A DNA stretch of 64,000 nucleotides. Origin: Candidatus Sodalis endolongispinus (GTDB lineage Bacteria; Pseudomonadota; Gammaproteobacteria; Enterobacterales; Enterobacteriaceae). Under the pieces are notes generated by a model. That model worked only from the letters and a program-made list of their open reading frames with translations, was not told the origin of the DNA and did not search any database. Position numbers and translations under genes: made by a program. Shown here piece by piece: positions 27,371 to 38,638 of the stretch (position 1 is the stretch's first letter; each line of letters starts with the position of its first letter). Location: contig NZ_JAFJYC010000001.1 in the NCBI RefSeq assembly GCF_018777395.1, positions 2,418,001 through 2,482,000 on the forward strand. Reading direction: 5' to 3'.

Positions 27371-27574
27371 GAAGACGTTAATCCTTTCATCGTATTTTCC
27401 CTAAGGTTGTCCCATTGTTAATGGCAGCCGTAATATGGGGAGTAAGTATAGAAACAGCTTGCAAGAATTATAAGGCTAAATAAACGGCGAATGAGGCGCT
27501 ATTTCGCACATTGCCCGCGCGGGCAGCTATTAACATAGTTAATTAATAATTCAATAACAGGCTGTAATAAAATA
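27371..27574. other. flgA-flgB divergent intergenic region
   Basis: About 200 AT-rich bases should contain the class-2 (FlhDC-dependent) promoters of flgAMN and flgBCDEFGHIJ. I could not identify FlhDC boxes with confidence. Confidence 0.45.
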
Positions 27575-27988
27575 ATGTTGGATAAACTGAGTGAAGACTT
27601 TCAATTTCAACAGGCCGCGCTGAATATATTGAATCGGCGCCAGGACGTATTGGCAGCCAATATCGCTAACGCCGATACACCGGGCTATCAGGCGCGGGAT
27701 ATCCCCTTCACGCGGGAATTACGCCGCGCGATGGAACAGGGACAACTGCATAATACCAATCTAAGTCTATCGTTGACCTCACAACAGCATATACCGGCGG
27801 AAGGGATTGTCCATCCCGATAATGGTTTGCTTTACCGTATTCCCGATCAGCCTTCTGCGGACGGTAATACGGTGGATATGGATCGTGAGCGGGTTAACTT
27901 TGCCGATAACGGCATGAAATATCAGGCCAGTCTGGCCTTCATCAACGGACAAATCAAAAGCATGATGTCCGTTCTTTCCAGAGGATAA
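27575..27988 (+). CDS. flgB: Flagellar proximal rod protein FlgB
   Basis: The 137-residue protein has the rod-protein signature near the N-terminus ([20 protein letters not shown]) and the C-terminal helix [20 protein letters not shown]. It forms the proximal rod with FlgC, FlgF and FliE. Length is normal. It is the first gene of the flgB operon and lies six bases from flgC. No lesion is seen. Confidence 0.95.
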   Translation: MLDKLSEDFQFQQAALNILNRRQDVLAANIANADTPGYQARDIPFTRELRRAMEQGQLHNTNLSLSLTSQQHIPAEGIVHPDNGLLYRIPDQPSADGNTVDMDRERVNFADNGMKYQASLAFINGQIKSMMSVLSRG

Positions 27989-27994
27989 ATCGGT

Positions 27995-28399
27995 ATGTCG
28001 TTATTCAGCATATTTGATATTTCCGGTTCGGCGCTGGCGGCGCAATCACAGCGTTTGAATGTAAGCGCCAGCAATATGGCCAACGCTGACAGCGTCACCG
28101 GCCCCAACGGCGAGCCTTATCGGGCCAAGCAGGTGGTGTTTCAACTCGACGCCGCGCCGGGCCAGCCTGTGGGCGGCGTGCGGGTAAGTCAAGTGCTTGA
28201 CGATCCTTCCCCCTGGCGGCTGGTATATGACCCCGGTCATCCGCTGGCAGACGACAAAGGCTATATCAAAATGCCCAATGTCAACAGAGTCGCGGAAATG
28301 GTGAATACGCTGTCCGCGTCACGCAGTTATCAGGCCAATGTCGAGGTCATCAACAGTGCCCGGTCGATGATGATGAAAACTCTGGCTATGGGCCAGTAA
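27995..28399 (+). CDS. flgC: Flagellar proximal rod protein FlgC
   Basis: The 134-residue protein carries the rod signature [20 protein letters not shown] (the SNxAN box), the middle segment [20 protein letters not shown] and the C-terminal [20 protein letters not shown]. Complete and normal in length, it lies between flgB and flgD. Confidence 0.95.
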   Translation: MSLFSIFDISGSALAAQSQRLNVSASNMANADSVTGPNGEPYRAKQVVFQLDAAPGQPVGGVRVSQVLDDPSPWRLVYDPGHPLADDKGYIKMPNVNRVAEMVNTLSASRSYQANVEVINSARSMMMKTLAMGQ

Positions 28400-28410
28400 A
28401 GGACAATGCG

Positions 28411-29260
28411 ATGGAATTAGCAGGCCTGACGCCCCAGGAATATAGCGGTGGGGTTGCCACTCTTCTTGCGTCGCGAAATGAACCGGCAACGGGAAATCAT
28501 TTCGCCTTAACCCAGGAGAGGGTGCAAGCGCGGGGAGCGTTGAAAGCCGGCAATAACGATACCGCTGCCAATAATAGCCGCGACCGACGATGCCGATATC
28601 ATCAATAGCCGTGCCGCAACGGCGCCCATGGACGCTCAGTCAGAAGGCACCCAGGAGCTGATGGATAATTTTCTGCAAATGATGCTGGCGCAGATTAAAA
28701 ACCAGGATCCCACCAATCCAATGGACAATAATCAGCTCGCCTCGCAAATGGCGCAAATGCACGTTGCCATGTGGGTGGAGAAATTGAATAACACCGTGTT
28801 GGGTATGGGGCAAATGGTCAATAGCGTGCAGGCCGTCAATTTGTCCAGCTGGGTTGGCCGTACCGTGCTGATCGCCGGCAAACCGTCGGTGTCGTTCGAT
28901 GGGCAAACGGCCTACGGTTTTGAGTTACCCAGCGGCGCGGATGAAGTACGGGTCACCTTTACCGATGAGGAGGGCAAGACCTACACCCAAGAATACAAGG
29001 ATGTGAAAGCCGGCGCCTATAAGTTAGATATCAATAAGGCCCAAACGACGACGCCGCTCGATCATCCTTCCTCCCGCGAAGAGAAAGCCAAGATATATGA
29101 AGTCAGCTTTGAAGCCAAAAATAAAGATGAAAATCGTCCGACGATAAATGCCCTTAAGACCGCCAAGGTTGAAAATGTATTTTTCAGCGGCGGCAGCGCG
29201 AAATTGGCACTCTGGTTGGACGGTTCTATTTATCTGAAGGATGTCATATTGATTGAATAG
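28411..29260 (+). pseudogene. flgD: Hook-capping scaffold protein FlgD, frameshifted
   Basis: FlgD caps the growing hook. ATG 28411 (MELAGLTPQEYSGGVATLLA) is in frame to about 28580, then the frame leaves for RDRRCRYHQ-stop. The family sequence resumes one frame over with ADIINSRAATAPM, FLQMMLAQIKNQDPTNPMDN (the FlgD hallmark) and NNTVLGMGQMVNSVQAVNLS, ending at 29260. The only lesion is this indel near 28575-28600. The second frame lacks a good start, so no hook cap is expected. Confidence 0.9.
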
Positions 29261-29311
29261 CTTCTCTTTACATTCATTACCACGTCATTTCACTATTACA
29301 GGAATATCAAA

Positions 29312-30539
29312 ATGTGATTCGCTCAGGGAGTCAGCGGTCTAAACGCCGCAGCGCAGGCGCTGGATGTGATCGGTAATAATATAGCTAACGCGCAAACCAT
29401 AGGATTTAAATCCTCTTCCGCCTCATTTGCCGATATGTTTTCGGGATCACTTATAGGGCTGGTAGTGCAATTGGCGGTGGTGGAGCAAAACTTTAATGAT
29501 GGTACGTTGATTTCGGGGATGGGCAATATCAACATGGCTATCTCTGGAAGTGGTCTCTTTCGCCTTGCGGATGATGGGGGGAAAATATACTACAGCCGCA
29601 ACGGTGAATTCGATCGTAATGAAAATGGCGAAATTGTTAATAAACAATGTAAACATCTCACCGGCTATAAAGCTACCGGCACGCCGCCAACGATTACAGG
29701 CGGCGCGCCCTTGACAAATATCACCGTGCCCGATGCGCCAATGCCAAGAGCGGTATCTACAGAAGGCAGTTTGGGTGACAACCTTCCCTCCAACGCTGAA
29801 CCGCCGGAAGTCGCGGAATTCAATATTAAAGAGCATAAAAGTTATAACTACTCCACGCAGTTTACGTCCTATGACAGCTTGGGAAACCCGCACAACAACG
29901 AGGTTTAAGGGCAAAGAGGCCGGTCAGTGGACGGTAAAATGCTATGACGAAACCGCGCCTGTATTGTTGGATCCCAATGATAAAGAAAAACCTAAGATAT
30001 TTAGCCAAGACATCACTTTTGATGCGTACGGTAATCTTGATGAAAAAACAACGCCAAAGCTCTCTCTTGAAAGCGCAAAACTCAATGGGGCGAATGAATT
30101 AAAGTTTGACATTACGCTCTTCGGGCTGAAACAGCAGGGTACCGAATGGACGAAAAGTTTACCCCAGACCAACGGCTATGGGGTAGGCAAATTCAACGGC
30201 TACGCCGTCGGCGATAACGGGCAGATTATCGCAACGTACAGTAATCAGCAGACCCAACTGATAGCGCAGGTGGTGATGGCCAGTTTCACCAACCCTGGCG
30301 GTCTGCAGCCCACCGGCGATAACTGCTGGACGGAAACCGGCGCGTCCGGCGTCGCGCTTATCGGCACCTCCGGCACCGGTAGTTTCGGCAACATCAGGGA
30401 CAAGATGTTGGAAGCCTCGAATGTGGATATGAGCAATGAGCTGGTCAAAATGATGACCCAGCAGCGCAATTATCAGTCCAACGCCCAGACCATCAAAACC
30501 CAGGATCAGCTGCTGCAAACGCTGGTCACTATGCGCTGA
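29312..30539 (+). pseudogene. flgE: Hook protein FlgE, nonsense at codon 2 and internal frameshift
   Basis: The start ATG 29312 (AGGA at 29300) is followed directly by TGA and then FAQGVSGLNAAAQALDVIG, NNIANAQTIGFKSSSASFAD and FADMFSGS, so codon 2 (Ser in MSFAQ) has become a stop. At about 29905 (HNNEV) the frame breaks again; the rest reads FKGKEAGQWTVKCYDETAP, SGVALIGTSGTGSFGNIRDK and LVKMMTQQRNYQSNAQTIKT to TGA 30539. With two independent lesions in the structural hook subunit, the locus cannot make a hook. Confidence 0.93.
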
Positions 30540-30551
30540 GGATAATATGCC

Positions 30552-31310
30552 ATGGATCGCGCGATATATACCGCCATGGGCGCGGCTTCCGCCGCGCTGA
30601 CTCAGCAGAGCGTGGCCGCCAATAACCTGGCCAATGCGGCAACCACCGGTTTTCGGGCGCAGCTGGCGGCCTTTCGCGCCGCGCCGGTCAACGGGCCGAC
30701 GCTCGCCACCCGTACGCTGGTGGTTCCATCAGTGCCGGGCAACGATTTCTCCCCAGGTCCTATCAATTACAGCGTCAACAATCTGGATGTGGCGCTGAGT
30801 CAGCACGGCTGGCTCGCGGTGCAATTGCCGGACGGCGGCGAAGCCTATACGCGCAATGGCCGGATCGAGACTGACAGCGAGGGAGGGCTCAGGGTACAGG
30901 ATTATCCCTTGCTGGTGGCCGACGGCCAACCACTGACGGTGCCCCCCGGCGCCGCCGTCAGCATCGGCCCGGACGGGACGCTTTCCGTCCTGGGCGCCGG
31001 CGATGAGCCGCGAACCCTCGCCCAGATTGGCCAACTGAAGCTGGTTAGGGCCGAGCCTGACAGCCTGAGCCACGACGATAGCGGCCTGTTTACCCTCACT
31101 GACGCCGCGCGCGCGCAGCGCGGCGCCGTATTGCCCCCGGATCCGGCGCTGCGCCTGACACCAGGCGCCTTTGAAGGCAGCAACGTCAGCCCGGTAAAGA
31201 CCATGGTGGCGATGATAGACAACGCCAGCAGCTTTGAAATGCAGATGAAGGTCATCAGCAACGTCAATGATAACGCCCGTGCCGGTAATCAGCTGTTAGC
31301 TATCGGTTAA
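30552..31310 (+). CDS. flgF: Flagellar rod protein FlgF
   Basis: The 252-residue protein has the N-terminal rod motif [20 protein letters not shown], a central domain and a C-terminal [20 protein letters not shown] helix. ATG 30552 lies 12 bases after flgE. Length is normal (E. coli 251). It is intact and lies among broken neighbours. Confidence 0.94.
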   Translation: MDRAIYTAMGAASAALTQQSVAANNLANAATTGFRAQLAAFRAAPVNGPTLATRTLVVPSVPGNDFSPGPINYSVNNLDVALSQHGWLAVQLPDGGEAYTRNGRIETDSEGGLRVQDYPLLVADGQPLTVPPGAAVSIGPDGTLSVLGAGDEPRTLAQIGQLKLVRAEPDSLSHDDSGLFTLTDAARAQRGAVLPPDPALRLTPGAFEGSNVSPVKTMVAMIDNASSFEMQMKVISNVNDNARAGNQLLAIG

Positions 31311-31330
31311 GCCAGGAAGGAGAAAAGATC

Positions 31331-32114
31331 ATGATGCGATCTTTAATGATTGCCAAAACCGGTCTCGAAGCGCAGCAGACCAATATGGACGTGATTTCCA
31401 ACAATATTGCTAACGTCTCCACCATGGGGTTCAAGCGGCAACAGGCGGTATTTGAGGACTTGCTGTATCAAACGTTGCGTCAGCCGGGCGCCAAATCCTC
31501 CGAACAGACCGCGCTACCCTCTGGTCTCCAGTTAGGTACCGGCGTACGGCCTGTCGCCACCAAACGCATCCATTTGCAGGGCGGCTTAACCAATACCGGT
31601 AATCCCACCGATGTCGCCATCGAGGGGTCGGGATTTCTCCAAGTGTTGATGCCGGACGGCACCAATGCCTATACCCGCGATGGATCGTTGCAGCGCGATC
31701 AGTACGGTCAACTGGTCACCTCCAGCGGCTATCCCATTCAACCGGCGGTGACGGTGCCTAACGGGGCCTCCAACCTGACCATCAGTAAGGACGGTTTGGT
31801 CAGCGTTACTCTGCCCGGGCAGACCGAGCCGCAGGAAGTGGGGCAATTGACCCTCGCCATCTTCATCAACGATGCCGGTCTGATGAGCCTGGGGGAAAAC
31901 CTCTACTACGAAACGCCGTCCTCGGGCGCACCGATGGAAAATACCCCCGGTTTAAACGGAGCCGGCGCGCTGAAGCAACAATTTCTGGAAAACTCCAACG
32001 TTAACGTCGCCCAGGAGCTGATTACCATGATTTATGGCCTAGCGCGCTTATGAGTTGAACAGCAAAGCAATATCCACCTCCGATCAGATGCTGCAGCGGC
32101 TGGCGCAGCTCTAA
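31331..32114 (+). pseudogene. flgG: Distal rod protein FlgG, C-terminal frameshift
   Basis: ATG 31331 follows AGGAG. The frame is conserved ([54 protein letters not shown]) until about 32035. It then reads YGLARL-stop at 32053, while the conserved terminal helix [21 protein letters not shown] is encoded out of frame up to TAA 32112-32114. The lost roughly 25 residues form the D0 coiled-coil needed for rod packing, so function is doubtful although about 90 percent of the protein is intact. Confidence 0.88.
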
Positions 32115-32126
32115 GGGGCACCATCA

Positions 32127-32153
32127 GGGGGCCGGTGTTTGGCCCCGCTTTTT
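32127..32153 (+). terminator. Intrinsic terminator between flgG and flgH
   Basis: GGGGCC (32127-32132) pairs with GGCCCC (32141-32146), followed by GC and TTTTT. It lies 13 bases after the flgG stop, an unusual place inside the flgB-J operon, so it may attenuate flgHIJ. Confidence 0.7.
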
Positions 32154-32178
32154 CTTCTCACCTGCGTTGTTCACCTTT

Positions 32179-32941
32179 ATGGAAAATATGAATCAGCTCT
32201 CATCGCTAAGACCCGCCGGGCGTCGGCGTTACGGCGCGCGAGTCACGCGTTGCGCCCTTGTCAGGGGAGGCGGTATTGCTCTAGCCACTCTGCTGCTGGG
32301 CGGCTGTGCCGCGCCGCCACCCCGGCCGCTGGTGGCCGGGGCCACCACCGCAACGCCGGCGCCGCCTATGCCCATCGCCATCAATGGCTCGGTGTTCCCA
32401 GCCCGGACAGGCGATGAACTACGGCTATCAACCGCTGTTTGAGGATCGCCGGCCGCGCAATATCGGCGACACGCTGACGATTCTGATGCAAGAAAACGTC
32501 AGCGCCAGTAAAAGCTCCTCCCCCAACGCCGATCGCAAAGGTAATACCGAATTGGGCATTAACGCCCTGCCCAGCATGCTCAACGGGTTGTTGGGGGGCG
32601 ATCGTCTGGCGACGGATATCGAGAGTAGCAACGGTTTCAACGGCAAAGGGTGCGCCGCGGCAAAAAACGCTTTTAGTGGCACTATTACCGTGACCGTAAG
32701 CGATGTCCTGACCAACGGTAATTTACGCGTCGTGGGGGAAAAGCAGATAGCTATTAATCAGGGCACGGAATACATCCGTTTTTCCGGCATCGTCAACCCG
32801 CGCACCACCGACGGCAATAATCAGGTGTTGTCGACGCTGGTTTCCGATGCCCGTATCGAATACGTCGGCGACGGCTATATCATTGAAGCGCAGCAGATGG
32901 GTTGGTTACAGCGTTTCTTCCTTAATTACTTCCCCTTTTAA
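32179..32941 (+). pseudogene. flgH: L-ring lipoprotein FlgH, frameshifted
   Basis: FlgH forms the outer-membrane L ring. The N-terminus (ATG 32179 or 32188) has a long signal and the lipobox LLLGGC (acylated Cys), then [17 protein letters not shown]. Near 32400 a one-base indel shifts the frame; [56 protein letters not shown] and [14 protein letters not shown] follow in the other frame to 32941. The second frame lacks the signal peptide, so no L ring is expected. Confidence 0.9.
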
Positions 32942-32950
32942 GGATAAGAA

Positions 32951-34069
32951 ATGAACAAATCGGTTGTGAGAATGATGATAATCCTCTGCGCGATGAACGG
33001 GCTGCTGCTGGCGCCGCCACTCCAGGCAGAACGCATTCGCGACCTCACCACGGTACTGGGCGTGAGGGAGAATGCGTTGATCGGGTACGGGTTAGTCGTG
33101 GGCCTGGACGGCACCGGCGACCAGACCACCCAGACGCCGTTTACCACGCAAAGTCTGCGCAATATGCTTTCCCAGCTGGGCGTTACCGTGCCGACGGGGA
33201 CCAATATGCAGTTGAAAAACGTCGCCGCGGTCATGGTGACGGCCAAGTTACCCGCCTTCGCCCGCGCTGGTCAGAAGATCGATGTGGTGGTCTCTTCGCT
33301 GGGCAGCGCCAAAAGTCTGCGCGGCGGGACTTTGCTGATGACGCCGTTAAATGGCGTGGATAACCAGGTGTATGCGCTGGCGCAGGGCAATATTCTGGTT
33401 TCTGGCTCCGGCGCCCAGGCCGGCGGCAGCCGGGTGCAGGTAAACCAATTAAACGGCGGACGCATCACCGGCGGCGCGATCGTCGAGCGCAGCGTACCGG
33501 CAGATTTTGCCGGCGGCAACGTCATTATGCTGCAGTTGAATAATGACGACTTTACGCTGGCGCAGCAGATAAGCGATGCCATCAATGGTCATTTCGGCCG
33601 CCGCAGCGCGCTGCCGCTGGATATCCGCACTATCAACGTCGCCGTACCGCCCGACGGGCCGGGCAAGGTGCGTTTCCTGGCTAGTTTGCAGAATATCCCC
33701 ATCACGCTCGGGCCCACCGATGCGGTGGTGGTGATCAACTCCCGCACCGGCTCGGTGGTGATGAACCGGAACGTCGTGCTGGGTAGCTGCGCCGTGGCCC
33801 ACGGGGAACTGACGGTCGAAGTCAACCGCACCTACAAGGTCAGCCAGCCCACGACGCCTTTCGGCGGCGGACGCACGGTGGTGGTACCGGATACCGCGAT
33901 CAACGTGCGTAACGAAGGCGGCGCCCTGCAGCAAATCGACGGCGGAGCGAATCTTAATGATGTCGTCAGTGCCCTGAACGGCATCGGCGCCACGCCGAAT
34001 GATCTGATGGCGATATTGCAGTCGATGCAAAGCGCCGGTTGTTTAAACGCCAAATTGGAAATCAACTAA
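32951..34069 (+). CDS. flgI: Flagellar P-ring protein FlgI
   Basis: The 372-residue protein has a cleavable signal ([19 protein letters not shown]) and the FlgI body: [60 protein letters not shown] and a conserved end ([20 protein letters not shown]). It forms the periplasmic P ring. ATG 32951 follows AAGGATAAG. Full length and intact. The stop overlaps the flgJ start (TAATG). Two Cys (GSCAVAHG and the C-terminal [11 protein letters not shown]) are present where other FlgI proteins vary. Confidence 0.95.
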   Translation: MNKSVVRMMIILCAMNGLLLAPPLQAERIRDLTTVLGVRENALIGYGLVVGLDGTGDQTTQTPFTTQSLRNMLSQLGVTVPTGTNMQLKNVAAVMVTAKLPAFARAGQKIDVVVSSLGSAKSLRGGTLLMTPLNGVDNQVYALAQGNILVSGSGAQAGGSRVQVNQLNGGRITGGAIVERSVPADFAGGNVIMLQLNNDDFTLAQQISDAINGHFGRRSALPLDIRTINVAVPPDGPGKVRFLASLQNIPITLGPTDAVVVINSRTGSVVMNRNVVLGSCAVAHGELTVEVNRTYKVSQPTTPFGGGRTVVVPDTAINVRNEGGALQQIDGGANLNDVVSALNGIGATPNDLMAILQSMQSAGCLNAKLEIN

Positions 34070-35015
34070 TGAGTGACGGCACCGCGTTATTCGGCTCGAC
34101 GCTGGATTTCTCCCAGCTGGAAGCCATGAAGATCCGCGCCGCGCGGTCCTCCCGCCAAGGGATAGCGGACGCGGCCCGCCAGGTGGAGGGGCTGTTTGTG
34201 GACATGATTCTAAAGAGCATGCGTGCGGCGCTTCCGCAAGAAGGCTTGCTAACCAGCGCCCAAACCCAGCTGTATACCTCGCTCTACGACCAACAGCTGC
34301 GCAGGATTTGACCGCGCGCGGGGTCGGGCTGGCGCAAGCCCTGCGCGGGCAGCTCGGCGGGGGCGACACGCCGGCGCCTGCCGCCCGGCCGGTACCGATG
34401 TCGGTGTACCAAGGTGCCGACCCGCGGTTGCGGCCACCGACGGGGCAGCTTGCCGTCGATGGCCTGACGTTCCCTCCCGAGGCGTATGCCGACGCGCCGT
34501 GGGAATGGGGCACCGATACCGGCGGGTTCATTGCCCGTATCTCCGCGCCGGCGCAGCAGGCGGCGCGCGATAGCGGGCTTCCCCATCAGCTCATTGTGGC
34601 GCAGGCGGCGCTTGAATCTGGCTGGGGCGCGCGGGAGATTAAAACCGCTCACGGCGCGCCCAGCCACAATCTTTTCGGCATTAAGGCCGATGCCGGCTGG
34701 CAGGGCGAGAGCACGCAAATCACCACAACGGAGTGGATGGATGGGGTCATGCAGAAGGTAAAGGCCAAATTCCGCCTCTATGCCTCTTACGGCGACGCGC
34801 TGCGGGACTATACGCGGTTGCTGACGGAAAATCCCCGCTATCGGCGGGTGATGCAGGCCCGTACGCCGGAACAGGCGGCCCGTTCGCTGAAATCCTCGGT
34901 CTATGCCACCGATCCGCATTATGCCGACAAACTCATTACTATCATTGCGCAATTAAAATCATTTGGCCAGCGCGCGCAGGCGGCCTATCAGCACGATCTT
35001 GCCACGCTTTTTTAA
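34069..35015 (+). pseudogene. flgJ: Rod cap/muramidase FlgJ split between its two domains
   Basis: The N-terminal rod-scaffold domain (SQLEAMKIRAARSSRQGIAD, VEGLFVDMILKSMRAALPQE) runs from ATG 34069 to TGA 34309-34311. One base lost near 34305 (CGCAGGATTTG against expected CGCCAGGATTTG) shifts the frame. The second frame, openable at TTG 34308, carries the glucosaminidase domain with Glu in AQAALESGWGAREIKT and HNLFGIKADAGWQ, ending at 35015. Stop and restart overlap by a few bases, so translational coupling could still give two separate domains. Confidence 0.88.
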
Positions 35016-35028
35016 ACGGCGCGTTTGA

Positions 35029-35051
35029 GTTTTTATTCCGCCGGCCGATAA
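35029..35051 (+). promoter_or_regulatory. Possible weak sigma-28 promoter upstream of flgK
   Basis: GCCGATAA at 35044-35051 is a perfect -10, but 15 bases upstream the -35 is TGAG instead of TAAA. The position (about 70 bases before flgK) fits the class-3 flgKL promoter known in enterobacteria. The -35 may have decayed. Confidence 0.4.
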
Positions 35052-35123
35052 GCAAGATAAGCCTTCGCCGGCCGTTAACGCCTTGGCTGGCCGGCCACAA
35101 TCTGACCAGGAGCAGGTACCCTT

Positions 35124-36785
35124 ATGCTAAATTTATATTATCTTGCCAGTAGCGGTTTGCAAACCGGGCAGCAGGCGCTAATCGTCACCGGCAACAACCT
35201 CGCCAATGCCACCAATCCTAATTACAGCCGGCAAAACATCATATTAGGCGCTACGGGGGGGAGAATGACGTCCTCCGGTTATTTCGGCAACGGTGTCCGC
35301 GTCGAGGGCGTGGTTCGCGCTTTTGATGAATATACCAATGAGCGCGTGCGCGGCACGGATACCCTGCTGCGGGCATCCGAGGCGCATTATGCCAAAATGA
35401 GCGCGCTTGATTTGGAATTTGGCAGAACCTACAACGGTATCGATGCCAAGCTAAACAGCTTATTCAACGCCCTGAAAGACATTAGTAAACAGCCGACAGA
35501 TGGGAACTATCGCAGTAGTGCTTTTACGGCGCTTAAAGAACTCACCAGCCGTTTCAACAAGCTTAGTGACGAATTAATTCATCAAGAGCAGAAAAATAAC
35601 CAGGACATCCGCGAGTCGGTAAATAATATCAATCAATTAACCGGGCAGCTGGCGAATTTAAACCGTGAAATTCTTAATAGGCAGTCTGTCGACGGCAGTG
35701 GCGCCTTCGATCTGTTGGACAGGCGTGATGCGCTGTTACAGGCGTTGAGCCAGCAAACCGGCATCGCCACGCAGATTGATGGCCGCACCGGGGCGGTAGA
35801 CGTGACCTTGAGCAACGGTCATATGCTGGTGAACGGCGATCAGGCCAGCGCGCTGGAGGTCACCACCGACGACAGTAACCCGGGGCGCCAGAGGGTTGCC
35901 TATCGCAACGTCGATAATATTATCATCCCGCTGGATGACCGCACGCTCGATAAAGGCAGGCTGGGCGGACTACTGGCGTTTCGCAATCAGGATCTGCCGG
36001 AGATCGGTAACCGGCTAAATGAACTGGCGCTGTACTTAAGCGACCGGTTTAATGAGGTCAATAGTCAGGGATATGATCTTAACAGTGATCAGGGCGGCGA
36101 CATATTCAGCTACCGGCTGCCGCGCGCCATCGCCAATAGAAATAACACCGGCAAGGCCGAACTCTCGGTGGCGGGCATCAACACCGACGCTGAAGCCGGG
36201 ACGGTGGCAAAACCGCAGGATTATACCCTGCGCTTTGAGGGCGGCCAATGGCGGGTGACGCGCACCGCTGATGGCAGCGAGGTAGCATAAGAAATTGTCG
36301 ATGGCCAATTGACGTTTGAGGGCGTGACTATCGATATGCAAGGCGGCGCGCCGGCAGAGGGCGACAGTTTCCAATTAAATCCCTTCGGCGGCATAGCCGG
36401 TAGTGTGGCGGTGAGTATCAGCGGCGGCGATAAAATTGCCGCCGCGGTGCAGGATCAAGGTAAGGATAACGGGACAGGCAACAATGGTAACAGCATCGCG
36501 CTTGGCAATATCCAGCATGAAAAATTGATCCATGGCGCCACCCTTAGTGAAAGCTACGCCGGCCTGATTGGCTATGTCGGTACCACCACCCGCAACCTGA
36601 TGGAAACGGCAAACTCGCAAGAAAAAGCCTTTCAGGACGCCTATGTGGAGCGTACCCAGAAAACGGGCGTCGATCTTAATCAGGAATACGTTCAGCTGGA
36701 AATGTACCGACAATATTACAATGCCAGCTCCCAGTTGCTGCAAACCGCGAATTCGCTGCTCGACACCCTGTTAAGCATTCACTGA
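35124..36785 (+). pseudogene. flgK: Hook-filament junction protein FlgK (HAP1), nonsense
   Basis: The N-terminal D0 region (LASSGLQTGQQALIVTGNNL, ANATNPNYSRQNIIL) and the long body are in frame from ATG 35124. TAA at 36288-36290 interrupts after RTADGSEVA and before EIVDGQLTFEGVTIDM in the same frame. The C-terminus (YVQLEMYRQYYNASSQLLQT) is conserved to 36785. One nonsense at codon 389 of about 553 removes the C-terminal D0 helix needed for assembly. Confidence 0.92.
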
Positions 36786-36838
36786 ACAGTCCCAATCAAC
36801 CCGGGTACCGACCACGGGTCACCTTGATGAGGTAAGAA

Positions 36839-37792
36839 ATGAATCTCAGCACCATTTATATGTATCAACAACAGAGCCAGTTCGTGATGGGCGCCACATC
36901 GCGCTATAACGATGTTGCCATGCGTTTAAGCGCCAATACCCTGGTATTGCGCCCTTCCGACGACCCCGCCGCGGCGGTGGATGCGGTCACTTACCGTAAC
37001 GCTTTGGCGCAAATAGATTATTACGGCGGCACGCGCGGTTATGCCCGCGCCGTCCTGACGCAAGAGGGGGATACGCTGCAAACGGTCACCAACACCCTTT
37101 CCGCCATCAACGCCAAAATTATGGCGCTTCAAAAACCGGCCGGTGATCTCGCGCCGTTAATTCAGGAACTGAAGGGCCTGCGAGACGATCTGCTCGCCAG
37201 CGCCAACGTGCGGGATACCAGCGGCAATTATATATTTTCCGGCTATCAAGCCGGTGTACAGCCCTTTAAGAAAGCGGAGGGCAGCGATGATATTATTTAT
37301 CAGGGCGGCAGCACCGCCATCGGCAAGCAGGTTGCCGAAGGCCGGGAAATGAAAGTTGGCCACGTCGGCAGCGATATTTTCAATATTGATGGCGACACGA
37401 CCGTTTTCACACAGCTGGATAAACTGATCACCGCGCTGGTGGAGGATGCCGCGAAAGCGGAGGCTGGCGAAACAGCGTGGGGGACATGGCCGGGTGAAGC
37501 GCTGAAATCGGTGATGGAGGCGGCGCGCGGCGCAGTGAGAAAGACCGAAGACCAAGTGGGTAATGCGCAGGTGGCTTCCGGTATCAACCTGCAAACGCTC
37601 GACAATCTTGATGCCGCCGGCGTCAGTCAACGCGAGGGGATTATCGATCGGCTGCAGCAGGGGCTGGGACAGGATATGGGCTCACAGATAGCCATGATGA
37701 CGGAGTTGCAGTTATCTAAAGTGTCGATGGATTCATCGCTGATGGTATTTCAAATGATGCAAAATATGTCTTTGTTTAACATGATGAAGTGA
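36839..37792 (+). CDS. flgL: Hook-filament junction protein FlgL (HAP3)
   Basis: The 317-residue protein has the flagellin-like N-terminus (MNLSTIYMYQQQSQFVMGAT, VLRPSDDPAAAVDAVTYRN) and C-terminus (MMTELQLSKVSMDSSLMVFQ). ATG 36839 follows GAGGTAAG. Length is normal (E. coli 317). Intact, it ends before a strong terminator. Confidence 0.94.
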   Translation: MNLSTIYMYQQQSQFVMGATSRYNDVAMRLSANTLVLRPSDDPAAAVDAVTYRNALAQIDYYGGTRGYARAVLTQEGDTLQTVTNTLSAINAKIMALQKPAGDLAPLIQELKGLRDDLLASANVRDTSGNYIFSGYQAGVQPFKKAEGSDDIIYQGGSTAIGKQVAEGREMKVGHVGSDIFNIDGDTTVFTQLDKLITALVEDAAKAEAGETAWGTWPGEALKSVMEAARGAVRKTEDQVGNAQVASGINLQTLDNLDAAGVSQREGIIDRLQQGLGQDMGSQIAMMTELQLSKVSMDSSLMVFQMMQNMSLFNMMK

Positions 37793-37811
37793 ACCTGCGC
37801 TGCCCCAGCCG

Positions 37812-37844
37812 CCGGCGTCGACGAGTTGTCGCGCCGGTTTTTTT
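37812..37844 (+). terminator. Intrinsic terminator after flgL
   Basis: CCGGCG-T-CGAC (37812-37822) pairs with GTCG-CGCCGG (37828-37837), loop GAGTT, followed by seven T. It separates convergent flgL and fliR; the T-run touches the fliR stop codon. Confidence 0.9.
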
Positions 37845-38631
37845 ATGCCTGCGGGTTGTCGGCCATCGCGGTAAGGATGGCGGAAAGGTGTTGTAAAAGC
37901 GTGCTGAACAATCCATCGGCAAAGGTCGCCATTAGCGGCATCACCAGCATCAGCGCCAACAGACCGCCGCCGAGGGTCAGCGGAAAACCGATGACAAACA
38001 CCGAAAATTGCGGTGTTAAACGGTTCAGCACCCCCAGTGTAATATTGAGTAACAGCAGCAACGTCACGGCCGGCAGCGCCAGCATTAGACCGCAGGAAAA
38101 CAACAGGCCGGCGGCGCGCGCCAGCGCCAGAAAACTTTCGCCGTTAAGCGGCCGCGGCGTGATGGGGAGCAGTCGAAAACTGTCGACCAGGACATCAATC
38201 ATGACCAGGTGCACGTCGAAAGAGACGAACAGCAACAGCAAAAGAAGATTGAACAGGCGGGCGATTATCGGGGCGTTCGGCCCGCTGAAGGGGTCGAAAA
38301 AGGTGGCGAATGAGAGTCCCATCTGCAAGCCTATCACTTCGCCGGCGAAGCGCACCGCGCTAAAGCCGAGCTGCAGCGTCAACCCCACCGTCACGCCAAT
38401 GATCAGTTGTACCATGATAAGCCAGAGCCCCTCCACGGAGATGAAAGGGGTGGTTACCGGCTCCAGCCCTGGGGCGATCAGCAGAGTAATCAGCACCGCC
38501 AGGCCGATTTTCACCTTTTTAGTGATGATTTTTTCGCTCATCAGCGGCGCGCTAACGAAAAGCCCCAGTAAACGCGCCAGCGGCCAAAAGTGCGGGCCGA
38601 TGGCCCCCGGCAGGGCGGTTAAGTCCAGCAT
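37843..38631 (-). CDS. fliR: Flagellar export apparatus protein FliR
   Basis: The 262-residue membrane protein has six hydrophobic segments and family motifs: PLARLLGLFVSAPLMSEKII, MVQLIIGVTVGLTLQLGFSA, QMGLSFATFFDPFSGPNAPI and RLTPQFSVFVIGFPLTLGGG. It forms the export gate core with FliP and FliQ. Intact. It is the last gene of the fliL-R operon on the minus strand, eight bases after fliQ. Confidence 0.95.
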   Translation of the reverse strand: MLDLTALPGAIGPHFWPLARLLGLFVSAPLMSEKIITKKVKIGLAVLITLLIAPGLEPVTTPFISVEGLWLIMVQLIIGVTVGLTLQLGFSAVRFAGEVIGLQMGLSFATFFDPFSGPNAPIIARLFNLLLLLLFVSFDVHLVMIDVLVDSFRLLPITPRPLNGESFLALARAAGLLFSCGLMLALPAVTLLLLLNITLGVLNRLTPQFSVFVIGFPLTLGGGLLALMLVMPLMATFADGLFSTLLQHLSAILTAMADNPQA

Positions 38632-38638
38632 GGTTCCC

